Shown: positions 32,982 to 42,260, counted from the stretch's first letter. The stretch is DNA of 64,000 nucleotides from Marimicrobium sp913061115 (GCF_047729875.1 NZ_CP159826.1:3100001-3164000); one strand, 5' to 3'. Numbers and translations are program-made. Notes: generated from the sequence alone by a model not told the origin.

Positions 32982-33362
32982 TCACGCCATGCGATGGAGT
33001 GCACAGACCTTATTGCCAGCGGGGTCACGCAAGTAAGCGAGATAGATTTTTCCGACGCCGCTCTCACGCGGGCCAGGGGGCTCTTCAATTGCGGTGCCAC
33101 CATTAGCCAGACCAGCGGCGTGCCAGGCATCAGCCATCGCCCCACTCTCCGCTGCGAACCCTATAGTGCTGCCATTTCCGTGGCTAACCGGTTCGCCATC
33201 AATAGGTATGCTGACTGAAAATATGCCTACTTTAGTAAAATAAAAACAACGCCCCTTTTCATCTATCACACCTGGCTCATGCCCAAGCGCGCCTAAAATA
33301 GCGTCATAAAAAACTTTCGACTCATTAACGTCGCTTGCACCCACCATAATATGACTAAACAT
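32982..33362 (-). CDS. VOC (glyoxalase/bleomycin-resistance fold) family protein
   Basis: The 126-residue protein shows the paired beta-alpha-beta-beta-beta units of the vicinal-oxygen-chelate fold: FSHIMVGASDVNESKVFYDAIL at the start, a glycine-rich middle (HGNGSTIGFAA), and YLAYLRDPAGNKVCALH at the end. Metal ligands would be His4, a mid-chain His and a late Glu or His, but they cannot be assigned safely. Members are small cytosolic enzymes or binding proteins. It is preceded by AAGGAGAGC, a good ribosome-binding site, and runs in the same direction as the MAPEG gene 82 bases upstream, so the two may be cotranscribed. Confidence 0.85.
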   Translation of the reverse strand: MFSHIMVGASDVNESKVFYDAILGALGHEPGVIDEKGRCFYFTKVGIFSVSIPIDGEPVSHGNGSTIGFAAESGAMADAWHAAGLANGGTAIEEPPGPRESGVGKIYLAYLRDPAGNKVCALHRMA

Positions 33363-33444
33363 TTTTTGCTCTCCTTACTTTATCGTGATGAGCCGCTTGA
33401 TACTGGAGTCGCGCTCGCCGTATTCCGACTCGATTCGATTAAGG

Positions 33445-33828
33445 TCACACTAGTGGTATTACCGCACCAATAAGCCCACCGATAACCAAAATTTGTGCTG
33501 GCAGAAAACTCAAGACAAACCCCAGAGTTCGAGATTTTGGGTCAGCAACATATCCTCTGAAGTAGAGAAAACGCCCAACCACGAATATGACTCCCAAGCC
33601 AGCGGCCACTTCGGCATTGACGTAATAACCAAACATCAATATCCCTGGAATGAATAGGACTAACATCTCGAGCGTATTTTGCTGAACCCGGTAATACCTT
33701 TCAAAGATTGGATCGCCTGACACTGCGGGCGCGGCAACACCGTATGTCCCCCGCGCTTTTCCAACCAACATGCCGAATACTGAGTATTCGATAAGGGCTA
33801 ATGCAATTACGATTGTCACTGCTGCCAC
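33445..33828 (-). CDS. MAPEG-family membrane protein
   Basis: The start is GTG at 33828, since AAGGAG lies six bases upstream; a longer frame to 33858 would include that site. The 127-residue product has four hydrophobic helices and the MAPEG signature FERYYRVQQNTLEMLVLFIPG with Arg-x-x-x-Asn and Glu, plus RFLYFRGYVADPKSRTLGF. Eukaryotic members handle eicosanoids and glutathione; bacterial ones are mostly uncharacterised inner-membrane proteins possibly detoxifying lipid electrophiles. Confidence 0.9.
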   Translation of the reverse strand: MAAVTIVIALALIEYSVFGMLVGKARGTYGVAAPAVSGDPIFERYYRVQQNTLEMLVLFIPGILMFGYYVNAEVAAGLGVIFVVGRFLYFRGYVADPKSRTLGFVLSFLPAQILVIGGLIGAVIPLV

Positions 33829-34023
33829 ATCATTCTCCTTAGGGCTATACCGCTCCAAGCAAACGCTTAGAATTACATGTGACTACTGTACCAACGAGTT
33901 ACCCCCTAGCATAGCGCTTGATTACTCTTGCGCCGCAAAACACAGAAGATTAATGCCCAAGGGACAATAATTGCACACGCTTAATTGACGTTAGGTGTTT
34001 CTAGGGTTTCTGCACTGCCAACC

Positions 34024-34758
34024 TTATACTGCTAACAGGTCCTGATTCTCGACAACCAACAGCCCACGACTATCTGCGGCCATTGCCGCATCCACTACGG
34101 AGGACGCCACCTGCTGCAGTGGGACCGGGCTTTCAGGCAGCAATCTAGATACTACCACCGGCAAGCGGCGCATCAGCCAAGCAACAGGTGACATCAACAA
34201 ACCCAATGGGATGGCAGTTCCACCGCCGGTATAACGCGTGCCGTAAATCGCCGAAGGGTATATCACCGTTGCCACATTATCAGCGGACGCCCTTGTATAA
34301 TCAGCTGCGGCCTCACTAGCCTGCTGTTTCCCCACGTAATAGCCAAAACGACTGGAACGCATCAATGCCGGAATATGCGCGCTGAGCAACACCAGCCGTT
34401 TAACGCCTTGGCGCTGCGCTTCCGCAATGACAGCAGTATTAGCGCTACCATTGGTCATCACCTGTTGCTCGAAGGCACGCTGATTAAACGTTGGCAGCGG
34501 AGGCGAACCGACAAGACACACGATGACATCTGCCGACGCCACTAGCAATGGATCTGGATGAAGCGCATCTCCAACAACCCAGGTGACTTGATTCAACCAT
34601 AACGGCCGAAGTTGTTCCAACCGAGCAGGCATCTTGCCACTGCGTGACACACTCGTGCAGATTGCACCACGAATCGCAGCAAGCTCAAGAACCTTACTAC
34701 CAACAAAACCATTGCCGCCATAAACTAGAAGACGAGTCGGGGTGTTTGAGTCTGCCAT
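34024..34758 (-). CDS. NAD(P)-binding Rossmann protein, NAD-dependent epimerase/NmrA-like
   Basis: The ATG at 34758 is preferred (AAGGAAAATGTT just upstream). The 244-residue product opens with LLVYGGNGFVGSKVLELA, an atypical-SDR nucleotide-binding motif, followed by SRSGK and a VGDALHPD strand. RFGYYVGKQQASEAAA supplies a Tyr-x-x-x-Lys pair. The C-terminus has VIYPSAIYGTRYT and a proline-rich helix. Such proteins resemble complex I assembly factor NDUFA9/YLR-type atypical SDRs and often lack a known substrate. Confidence 0.85.
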   Translation of the reverse strand: MADSNTPTRLLVYGGNGFVGSKVLELAAIRGAICTSVSRSGKMPARLEQLRPLWLNQVTWVVGDALHPDPLLVASADVIVCLVGSPPLPTFNQRAFEQQVMTNGSANTAVIAEAQRQGVKRLVLLSAHIPALMRSSRFGYYVGKQQASEAAADYTRASADNVATVIYPSAIYGTRYTGGGTAIPLGLLMSPVAWLMRRLPVVVSRLLPESPVPLQQVASSVVDAAMAADSRGLLVVENQDLLAV

Positions 34759-34776
34759 AACATTTTCCTTAATCAT

Positions 34777-35176
34777 GGGCTCTTATACGCATATAACTGC
34801 TAACCAGTTTACGACAAGAATAAACTGTACCCAAGGATAGACCGAACGTAGGGCCTCAAAACGCCGACTTGCTTAGATTCCCTCTTGAGCATTCTCGCTT
34901 GTCCCTAGTTGGAGGTAACGCAGGGCAGCGCCCAGGCCGCCCGCCCAGTTTAGCCTACGCGCAGCGTGCCAACGACAGGCTAAGCTGCATATTCACTTAG
35001 GGGACTCCCTACAGGCCAAAACCAGCGCTAAATAGTGTCTCAGATGGCTTTCCACTTCCGAGTCTAGCCGCTAGAATAGATATAATTAAGACCATTGTGG
35101 AAACAATGCCGAGGCAAACGTCTGAAAAGCGGGCTTTTCCCTACAAGAGAATAATATAGCGCGGGACAGGAAATGC
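34777..35176. other. Intergenic region between divergent genes
   Basis: No gene is recognised. An inverted repeat TTAGCCT/AGGCTAA lies at 34950-34983 around a GC-rich loop. Promoters for both neighbours should lie here, but no consensus is convincing. Confidence 0.4.
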
Positions 35177-36169
35177 GTGACAAGTTCTGAAGGATCAATA
35201 TTTAGGAGTAAATACTTCAGGTTCTTTTTAGGCTTCGCGGTAGGTGCTACGCTGCTGTATTTAAGCGCAAAGAACGTAAGCTGGAATGAAGTCAAAGACG
35301 AATTCGAAAATATTACGTATGCATGGGTTTTCGTTGCGCTCGTTTTTTACTGGATTGAACTCACCCTTCGAATCACTCGATGGCGACTTCTTCTGTCGAC
35401 ACTCAAACCCCCTATTGCTGTTTACAAAATTGCCCTGTCGTTTATCTCAGGTTGTGCGGCCAACAATGTACTGCCAGCAAAATTGGGGGAAGCCTTTCGG
35501 GCTGACCTTCTTGGCAGATTGGCAAGCGTTTCCAGAATGACTGCTTTGGGGTCAATTATTATCGAACGCCTGTCTGATATGATTGTAATATTTGGGATGA
35601 CCGCTTGGGGTATATTATTTATAACCACAACGCATCTCGATACCGCGAGCGACATTCACCAAGGTTTGGCTTTACTTGCAGCTCCCATCGCCGTCTTGGT
35701 AATAGCAGTATATTTCCTGGCAGTGAAGAAAAACCATTTCATCAGCGTTAAACTAAAAACCTTAGATATCAAAATTCACAATTTGTTACAGGGGCTAAAC
35801 GCCCTTGAAGATCCCTGGACCACGCTGAAGTTACTCGGCAGCACTGTCAGCATTTGGACTCTTAATTGTCTGGCAATCTGGTCAATAATGATGGCGCTGC
35901 ATATTGAACTTAGCCTCAACCAGACCATATTACTGGTTGGGATAACCGGTATTTCGGCCGCGATACCAGCAGCGCCGGCCGGCATCGGGACACTTCAATA
36001 TGCTTTTCATATCACCGCAGTATTATTGGATTATTCTGCATCGGCAGCACTGGTGGCATCCGCCATTGTACAAATAGCTTTGCTGGGTAGCGCGACATTG
36101 GTAGGGGCGCTTTCTTACAGCTACGCTATCTCCACGCATTTATTGCCAAGAAATGAGACTGACAAATGA
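35177..36169 (+). CDS. Lysylphosphatidylglycerol-synthase-TM / UPF0104-type flippase-like membrane protein
   Basis: The 330-residue protein starts at GTG (AGGA eight bases upstream) and has about eight transmembrane helices with family marks: W-N-E-V near residue 35, LRITRWRLLL, ISGCAANNVLPAKLGEAFRADLLG, IIIERLSDM, and near the end PAAPAGIGTLQYAFH. The LPG_synthase_TM family includes MprF-type lipid flippases and many proteins encoded beside polyprenyl glycosyltransferases. Its stop overlaps the ATG of the next gene, and a GT2 and a methyltransferase follow, so a role in glycolipid handling is likely. Confidence 0.9.
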   Translation: MTSSEGSIFRSKYFRFFLGFAVGATLLYLSAKNVSWNEVKDEFENITYAWVFVALVFYWIELTLRITRWRLLLSTLKPPIAVYKIALSFISGCAANNVLPAKLGEAFRADLLGRLASVSRMTALGSIIIERLSDMIVIFGMTAWGILFITTTHLDTASDIHQGLALLAAPIAVLVIAVYFLAVKKNHFISVKLKTLDIKIHNLLQGLNALEDPWTTLKLLGSTVSIWTLNCLAIWSIMMALHIELSLNQTILLVGITGISAAIPAAPAGIGTLQYAFHITAVLLDYSASAALVASAIVQIALLGSATLVGALSYSYAISTHLLPRNETDK

Positions 36170-36438
36170 TTGACGGACCGGCCAGGAAAACGCGCGTCAC
36201 TAGCTTTGATGGCACGGTCAGTCTATCCACGGCGCGTCAAGGGTCGGATCGGTTCTCTCAGTATTATGTTCTCAGATATCGGAACACAAATCTGGCTTTT
36301 GCACAAAAACTGCTGTTTCCGTTAGCCACTCCAGAGAGTATGGCCGACGCCGTTTATAAAAGAAGACTTACAAGTGGGCGATATTTCCTTCCACGCTTGT
36401 GGTATATCCTATATCGTGGTGTACGACATCTACCTTAG
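36166..36438 (+). CDS. Small protein of unknown function, translationally coupled in the glycan operon
   Basis: The 90-residue frame starts in an ATGA overlap with the flippase-like gene and ends 31 bases before the GT2 start. It is basic and aromatic, especially toward the C-terminus (YKRRLTSGRYFLPRLWYILYRGVRHLP), and could lie along a membrane surface. No family is recognised. The ATGA overlap and position argue that it is real; the lack of other marks leaves doubt. Confidence 0.5.
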   Translation: MIDGPARKTRVTSFDGTVSLSTARQGSDRFSQYYVLRYRNTNLAFAQKLLFPLATPESMADAVYKRRLTSGRYFLPRLWYILYRGVRHLP

Positions 36439-36469
36439 GCGATATTTAAAAGGCTCTCATTCTAACGCG

Positions 36470-37207
36470 ATGACTAAAACTCGACCTGACATTAGCTTAT
36501 TCTTCCCGGTCTACAATGATGAACGTACCGTTCGCGTCGTCGCTAACAGAGCGCTTGAACTACTGGAGGAAGTGGCAGATAACTATGAAATCATCATCGT
36601 GAACGATGGCTCACCAGATTCGTCCGGTGCTATTGCGGACCAACTGGCCGTGGAACACGATAAGATTACTGCTGTACATCATCCGCAAAACAAGGGCTAT
36701 GGCGCTGCGATGAAAACCGGAATCGCAGCCTCTCAATACGACATAATTTGCATGATTGACGGAGATAACGAATACGATGTCTTCGACCTGAAAAAGATGT
36801 TGGCCGTAAGAGAATATTACATGCTCGTCATTGCATTCAGATACAAGAAGCTCTATTCAACCAAAAGAATCTTTATCTCCTTCATTTACAACTCACTTTT
36901 GCGAGCATTGTTTAAAAGTCCGTTTCGCGATATTTCTACGGGGATCAGGTTGATCCATCGCGGATTACTCGACGAAGTGGAGTTAACCTCGAATAGCCCG
37001 TTTGTTGGGGCTGAGCTAACACTCAAATCAATGTTACGTGGCTTTCCTGTTGGCGAAGTAGGGATTCAAACGTTTCCTAGAGACTTCGGGCAGGGGTCTG
37101 CCACTTCGTTCAAAAATATCATGGGAACAATCGGGGATGCATGGCGAATTCGCAAGGAAATATTTTCGGACTCCTATGATTTGCCGGAAGGGCGCACGCG
37201 AGGGTAG
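36470..37207 (+). CDS. Family 2 glycosyltransferase (polyprenyl-phosphate sugar transferase-like)
   Basis: The ATG at 36470 gives 245 residues starting MTKTRPDISLFFPVYND, as expected for a GT-A fold. Motifs in order: FFPVYNDERTV, IIVNDGSPD, NKGYGAAMKTGI, MIDGDNEYD (acidic metal-binding motif), and DISTGIRLIHR with the late acidic-aromatic region VGAELTLKSMLRG. The pattern resembles dolichyl-phosphate mannose or glucose synthase-like enzymes that load sugar on a polyprenyl carrier. An in-frame upstream ATG (36374) overlaps the preceding gene and is less likely. It could feed the GT-C-like proteins nearby. Confidence 0.9.
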   Translation: MTKTRPDISLFFPVYNDERTVRVVANRALELLEEVADNYEIIIVNDGSPDSSGAIADQLAVEHDKITAVHHPQNKGYGAAMKTGIAASQYDIICMIDGDNEYDVFDLKKMLAVREYYMLVIAFRYKKLYSTKRIFISFIYNSLLRALFKSPFRDISTGIRLIHRGLLDEVELTSNSPFVGAELTLKSMLRGFPVGEVGIQTFPRDFGQGSATSFKNIMGTIGDAWRIRKEIFSDSYDLPEGRTRG

Positions 37208-37216
37208 AGGTGGTTC

Positions 37217-37948
37217 ATGAGAGATCTAGCTAAGCTTTACCAAATCAGATTTTCTGACACTAACCGATATAAAAAAGATCTTGTCTGGCAAGTACTGTGT
37301 GAACATTACTTCCAGCAGTTTATCCCTCATTCATCCATTGTCCTCGAGGTTGCAACGGGATACGGCGAGTTTATCCGCCATATTACTGCGTCCAGAAAAA
37401 TCGCAGTTGACCTTAATCCTGATTCCAAAGACTGCCTTCCCGAAGAGATAGAGTTTCACCTTGGCAGCGCGACGAATCTAACTATGATCAAAAGCGAGTC
37501 TATTGACGTTTGTTTTAGCAGCAACTTTTTCGAGCACCTGCCGAGTAAGGAGGTGATGGATGAGGTGTTGTGCGAGGTTTGGCGAACACTTAAGCCCGGA
37601 GGGCTCTATATTACTATGCAGCCGAATTTGCGTTTTGAGCCAGGCAGATACTGGGACTATTATGATCATGTTTTACCGCTTACACATTTGTCATGTCGGG
37701 AAGCTTTTATAAAGGCTGGGTTTGAGGTCACTAAAGTTGTTGACCGATTCATACCCTTTAGCACTGACTCCAAACTTCCCCAACACCCGCTTCTGGTAAA
37801 AATGTATCTGCGCGCCCCTCTGCTGTGGCGCTTCTTTGGTGGACAGTTTGTGATTGTCGCGCGCAAGCCAACGGATAACGGAAACGGTCAGTCCCCGAGC
37901 GACGATAGACGCTCACACTCGGGAAACGGTCTGCAAGGCGGGTTATAA
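37217..37948 (+). CDS. SAM-dependent methyltransferase
   Basis: The 243-residue protein has a class I methyltransferase fold: motif I VLEVATGYGEF (about residues 43-53), an acidic end of strand 2 (AVDLNPDS), a post-I region FHLGSATNL, FSSNFFEHLP, and WRTLKPGGLYITMQPN. It lies 9 bases after the GT2 gene. Its last 61 bases overlap the convergent membrane-protein gene at 37888. A decayed copy of its 3' half lies at 39541-39804. A glycan or lipid substrate is suggested by context only. Confidence 0.9.
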   Translation: MRDLAKLYQIRFSDTNRYKKDLVWQVLCEHYFQQFIPHSSIVLEVATGYGEFIRHITASRKIAVDLNPDSKDCLPEEIEFHLGSATNLTMIKSESIDVCFSSNFFEHLPSKEVMDEVLCEVWRTLKPGGLYITMQPNLRFEPGRYWDYYDHVLPLTHLSCREAFIKAGFEVTKVVDRFIPFSTDSKLPQHPLLVKMYLRAPLLWRFFGGQFVIVARKPTDNGNGQSPSDDRRSHSGNGLQGGL

Positions 37949-39430
37949 ATCCCGTCTGAGATAGCCTTGTCGACGATTCGATCCGACTCCCCCACCGGCA
38001 TCAGTACTACCGGAAAGTGGCCATTGTTAAATTGGCTGTGTCGCTGGTTCATATGGTTTTGAAACAGGGGTTCAAAGTGAAAGTTAGACCAGCTCCAATA
38101 TGTCACTGCGAGTAGCAGAACCAGAAGAACTGCGGGCGTCCTGACTAGGGCAAACCGCACCTGCAACAGTAAAGCCAAGGTACATACTAGTAGGGCCGAT
38201 ATAAAACTGTACCTTTGGTTCAAGACGTACTCCGGCGTCGTAAGTAGCGCTCTACCTACGGTGACAGCTGCCGCGAAGACGACGAGAAACCAGCAGTAAA
38301 GCGCGAGCCGAATATCATCATGCTTATAAGACTTCAGGGTGACGAATAGTAGTACGAGTAGTATGACAAGGCCGGCGGCTCCCGCCCCCAACGTGCTAAT
38401 GTAGATAGGCGCACTACCCAAGATAACCAAGAAAAAAGTAGCATACTGCTCTAATATTTGGGTAATACTCGGATCCACTATGGCGCGTAATGGAACATCA
38501 CCGGCTGTTACTGGCGGGCTATCGACATTATCTGCGATTAGCTCAGAGGTGATCATGTAGATGCCTTGGGTGAAGTCTCCATACCATAGCGTCAATACAA
38601 CCGTGGCGACCAACAGCCACATCGCAGGCCACATTAGTGACCGGTGCCCGCTCACTAGGCATTGATGCAGCAGGCTGACAAGACCCAGCAACCACACGAT
38701 ATGGCCCGAGGCCAGCGTCAGTGAGGAGAGCGTACAAAATACCGCCGCAAGTAAAAATCTTGGTCCGCTCACCTTGTGCAGTGTAAATATGCAGGCGAAG
38801 GCATAAAGACACACATAATAGTAAGCAAAGGCTGCCTGACTAAAAAGAATAATCTTAAAATACCGAAAATTTAGCAACAGCAGTGCTGCGACCAAGAGGT
38901 AGACCCAGCGATACTTTTCTGTTCTGACAGTCAAATAGAACAATAACAGAATCAACAGCAAGCCTAGATTCGCGACGAGAGTCAGTGTGTGAAAATTCAG
39001 CTCGCCTTCAGCCAGGTAAACACCAAAAACGACTAGCCGCGAGGCGCTGGTACGGTGATCGTTGTACTGATTGGACAGAACCTTGAACGCGTCGCCTGCG
39101 CTATCAGCATTTTCGACCATACTGACAATCTGCAGGGAATCATAAATATCATCCTCGTATGGAATATTGATCGCATGGCTATTCACAAACCAAAAGTAGT
39201 GCGCAATCACCGCGCAAAGTGCGGCAAGCGGCAACCAGCGCACGAAAAAGTCAGACGTAGGTGGTAACTTGAAATTCGGCATCAGACTTTTAGCCGTGCC
39301 GGTCGACTTGTGGATCGACTAATGCGCCGGGCACAGGCGTCAGGAATTCTTTTGACACCAACAAAGATCGTCTTAACGCAGAGATTACTTTCATATCTAA
39401 TAACACTCGTATTCCAGTCGACAATGTACT
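37611..39430. repeat. Tandem duplication, unit 1
   Basis: The segment from the methyltransferase 3' half through the membrane-protein gene and its upstream region is repeated at 39541-41350. Similarity is visible in both coding sequence and flanks, for example ATTCCAGTCGACAATGTA near 39412 and 41332. Confidence 0.8.
37888..39282 (-). CDS. Polytopic membrane protein, paralogue 1 of a duplicated pair
   Basis: The 464-residue protein has about eleven hydrophobic helices, with a first helix followed by YEDDIYDSLQ and then NDHRTSASRLVVFGVYLAEG. The acidic loop and following His-Arg resemble the catalytic region of GT-C glycosyltransferases, but the family is not certain. The C-terminal 45 residues are soluble with three cysteines (PPCRPFPECE). 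It is 70-75 percent alike to its neighbour at 39805-41202 by eye; the main difference is the loop near residues 225-260. It is convergent with and overlaps the methyltransferase gene. Confidence 0.65.
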   Translation of the reverse strand: MPNFKLPPTSDFFVRWLPLAALCAVIAHYFWFVNSHAINIPYEDDIYDSLQIVSMVENADSAGDAFKVLSNQYNDHRTSASRLVVFGVYLAEGELNFHTLTLVANLGLLLILLLFYLTVRTEKYRWVYLLVAALLLLNFRYFKIILFSQAAFAYYYVCLYAFACIFTLHKVSGPRFLLAAVFCTLSSLTLASGHIVWLLGLVSLLHQCLVSGHRSLMWPAMWLLVATVVLTLWYGDFTQGIYMITSELIADNVDSPPVTAGDVPLRAIVDPSITQILEQYATFFLVILGSAPIYISTLGAGAAGLVILLVLLFVTLKSYKHDDIRLALYCWFLVVFAAAVTVGRALLTTPEYVLNQRYSFISALLVCTLALLLQVRFALVRTPAVLLVLLLAVTYWSWSNFHFEPLFQNHMNQRHSQFNNGHFPVVLMPVGESDRIVDKAISDGIYNPPCRPFPECERLSSLGD

Positions 39431-39540
39431 CGTTTATCTTGCAACATAACACCGCCCCACGATACATCATAGATAGCCGACATGATTAGATATTCGTTTT
39501 TTAACCAGGCCTTACACTTCAGCCGCAGTCTACTCGCTAC

Positions 39541-39804
39541 TGTGCAACCAAGTTTGCGTTTTTAACGTGCTAGATGCTGGGGCACGATGTTCCTTATTGA
39601 GCACTTACAGGCCCGTGATATCCGGAAGCATTTATAAGGACTGGGGTTGAGATCGCTAACGTTGTTGGTCGATTCATACCATGTAGTAATGAGTCCAAAC
39701 TTGCCAGACACTCGCTTCTGGTAAAAATGTGTCTGCACATACCTTTGTTGTGGAGCTGCTTTGGTATACAGCCTGTGATCGCCGCACACAACGGTGGGTA
39801 GCTG
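39541..39804 (+). pseudogene. Decayed copy of the methyltransferase 3' half
   Basis: The DNA aligns with 37611-37880 (AAGTTTGCGTTTT, CTTCTGGTAAAAATGT, and TGATCGCCGCACACAACGG against TGATTGTCGCGCGCAAGCCAACGG) but has stops and small deletions in the ancestral frame. It marks the left boundary of the second duplication unit and shows that this copy of the methyltransferase was never complete. Confidence 0.75.
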
Positions 39805-41202
39805 TCATTCCCCGCGCAACGAAGAACGTCGACACTCAGGTAATGGCCTGCAAGGCGGCTTATAGATGCCCTCTAAGATAGCCTTATTGACAATTCCATC
39901 CGACTCTCCGGCTGGCCTCAAAATTACCGGAAAGCGGCCATTGTTAAATTGGACGTGTCGCCCGCCCATGTATTGGTGAACCCACCCTCCAAAGTGAAGG
40001 TTGATCGATCCCCAATATGTCACTGCTAGCAGCAGAACTAAAAGAACTGCGGGCGTCCTGACCAGTTTAAACCGGACCTGTAATAGTAAAGCCAAGGAGC
40101 ATACTAGCAGCGTTGATATGAAGCTATACCTCGACATCAGGACGTAGTCAGGCAACATGAACCATGACCTACCGATGGTAACCGCTGCAGCAAACGCCAC
40201 CAGAAACCAGCAGTAGAGCGCGAGTCGCATATCATTATGTTTATAAAACTTCAGGGTGACGAATACCAACATAGCCAATATGACAAGGCCGACAGCTCCC
40301 GCCCCCAGCGCACTAAAATAGACAGGCGCACTGCCCAGAAGAACCAGAAAAAAAGCGGCATACCGCATTAGAACTTGCTGAATACTCGGGTCAACAAAGG
40401 CGCCCGCTAGGAGGGGACTGGCGGTTATCGGCGGACCCTCACTCAGTATATTAACGGTGGTGTCGGAGATGACCTCGTGGGATCCCTCATTGAAGCCCAC
40501 ATGCCACAATAGCAACATCACCGTAGCGACCAACAGCCACATTGCAGCATACAATAGTGGTCGGCGCTCACAGACCAGGCACTGATGAAGCAGACTAACA
40601 AGACCCAGAAACCACACGATTTGACCCGAGGCCAGTGTCAGTGAGGAGAGCGTACAAAATACAGCCGCAAGTAAAAATTTTGGTCCGCTCACCTTGTGTA
40701 AAGTGAATATGCAGGCGAAGGCATAAAGACAAACATAATAGTAAGCAAAGGCTCCCTGACTAAAAAGGATAATCTCGAAAGCTCGAAAATTTAACAACAG
40801 CAGCGCGGAGACCAATAGGTAGACCCAGCGGTACTTTTCTTTTCGGACAGTCAAATAAAATAATAGCAGGATCAACAGCAACCCTAGATCAGCAACGAGA
40901 GTCAGTGTGTGAAAATTCAGCTCGCCTTCAGTCAGGTAAACGCCTAAAACGAGCAACCGCGAAGCGCTGGTACGGTGATCGTTGTACCGATTAAACAGCG
41001 CCTTGAAGCGGTCGCCTGTGCTATCAGCATTTTCGACCACACTGACAAACTGCACGAAATCGTAAATATCATCCTGATGTGGAACATTGATGGCATAGCT
41101 ATTCACAAACCAAAGGTGGTGAGCGATCACCGCACAAAGTGCAGCAAGCGGCAACCAGCGTACAAAAAAATCAGATGCTGGCAGTAACTTAGAAGAAGTC
41201 AT
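39805..41202 (-). CDS. Polytopic membrane protein, paralogue 2 of a duplicated pair
   Basis: The 465-residue product has the same layout as the 37888-39282 protein: first helix, HQDDIYDFVQ, NDHRTSASRLLVLGVYLTEG, about eleven helices, and a cysteine-containing C-terminus (PPCRPLPECR). The variable region at about residues 225-265 is rich in Glu/Ser/Val and differs from paralogue 1, which suggests that the two act on different acceptors if they are glycosyltransferases. The frame is intact and the changes are mostly conservative, so both copies appear to be under selection. Confidence 0.65.
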   Translation of the reverse strand: MTSSKLLPASDFFVRWLPLAALCAVIAHHLWFVNSYAINVPHQDDIYDFVQFVSVVENADSTGDRFKALFNRYNDHRTSASRLLVLGVYLTEGELNFHTLTLVADLGLLLILLLFYLTVRKEKYRWVYLLVSALLLLNFRAFEIILFSQGAFAYYYVCLYAFACIFTLHKVSGPKFLLAAVFCTLSSLTLASGQIVWFLGLVSLLHQCLVCERRPLLYAAMWLLVATVMLLLWHVGFNEGSHEVISDTTVNILSEGPPITASPLLAGAFVDPSIQQVLMRYAAFFLVLLGSAPVYFSALGAGAVGLVILAMLVFVTLKFYKHNDMRLALYCWFLVAFAAAVTIGRSWFMLPDYVLMSRYSFISTLLVCSLALLLQVRFKLVRTPAVLLVLLLAVTYWGSINLHFGGWVHQYMGGRHVQFNNGRFPVILRPAGESDGIVNKAILEGIYKPPCRPLPECRRSSLRGE

Positions 41203-41759
41203 CAGGCATTTTTCCAGGCCAGTCGCTTCGACAATCGCTTAGTGCGCCTGATATAGGTGTCGGAGGTTTTTTCAGACGCTGTCGAACAGAGCCTGAATAC
41301 GGAGATTGCTTTCATATCTTAGTGGCACTCGCATTCCAGTCGACAATGTAGTGGTGGTGTTTTCCAAATACCGCCTTCGAACTATAGCGCATAGATAACC
41401 TATATAATCGAATTTTACCTCTTCAATCAACGCTTTATAGTTAATCGGCGGCAGTTCATCTGTCTATTTGTATCGTCAAGCGTACCTTAAAGTATTTTTA
41501 CACGATGATATAGAAGCCGTTGAGACGAGGTGTGGTGAGCCGCTGTAGCGATCGCTTCAGTCTCGAGGCTGCACGCTAACGGGACTTCGCAGCAGGCCTG
41601 TTGTTAAAAACAATTCACCAAATTCAGTCAAGCTGCGCCTAAAACGTTTGCATCTGTGATTTTGTACTAGATTTATAGTAACCGTTGGCCCTGTGTAAGA
41701 GATACGCTTCACAGAGATACGGCATTAAAGATTCTCCTAAAAACCAAAACACGGAAGTT
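41203..41759. other. Intergenic region between membrane protein and AraC-type gene
   Basis: Its left 150 bases repeat the upstream region of the first membrane-protein copy (39283-39430). The remainder, GC-poor near 41400-41500, holds no recognised gene; it should contain the promoters of both divergent genes. Confidence 0.45.
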
Positions 41760-42161
41760 ATGGCTATGGAACACTCCTTTTTGTCTCACCCACGCGGGGA
41801 TGACACCCTCCCTCCTCCAGAAAAACTCGGTTACCTCGCGCTTTCGCGCACCACGGACAGAGTGCTACAAATTTTACTCGGTGGGGATCTGGCCCGATTA
41901 AGGGCAGATTCTGTAGCGGAATCACTGGGGATGAGCAGCACTACTCTTCGGCGGCGTCTACGGGCCGATCATACGTGCTACCAGTTCCTGCTGGATCGAG
42001 CCCGGCAGTATCGCTGCGAGCAGGTTTTGCGCATTATGTGGCGGCCCGGTAAGTGCCTAGCGGAGGAACTGGGCTATCTAGAGGTTAACAGCTTCTACCG
42101 TGCCTTCCGCCGCTGGACCGGGTTGAGCTACAGCGAGTACAAGGTACGATATACACTGTAG
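41760..42161 (+). CDS. AraC-type DNA-binding protein, DNA-binding domain only
   Basis: The ATG at 41760 follows GGAAG; the 133-residue product is little more than the two helix-turn-helix units of AraC/XylS regulators: VAESLGMSSTTLRRRLRAD and LAEELGYLEVNSFYRAFRRWTGLSYSEYK. The ligand-binding half of typical 280-300-residue members is missing. It could be a SoxS-like one-domain regulator or a truncated gene. It lies between the glycan genes and the nucleotide-sugar genes and may regulate either. Confidence 0.85.
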   Translation: MAMEHSFLSHPRGDDTLPPPEKLGYLALSRTTDRVLQILLGGDLARLRADSVAESLGMSSTTLRRRLRADHTCYQFLLDRARQYRCEQVLRIMWRPGKCLAEELGYLEVNSFYRAFRRWTGLSYSEYKVRYTL

Positions 42162-42260
42162 GTCTGATGCGGAGGTTATACTCGCTGGGTCCAAGCGCGG
42201 GGCTTGCCGCTGGAAGGCACGGCAGTGGGAACAGCCTCGCTCTGGGTATTCTGTCCTAGA

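Larger units (their letters stand above)
39541..41350. repeat. Tandem duplication, unit 2
   Basis: Second copy of the 1.8-kb segment (see 37611-39430). The membrane-protein gene is intact in both copies, while the methyltransferase part is intact only in unit 1. Confidence 0.8.
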
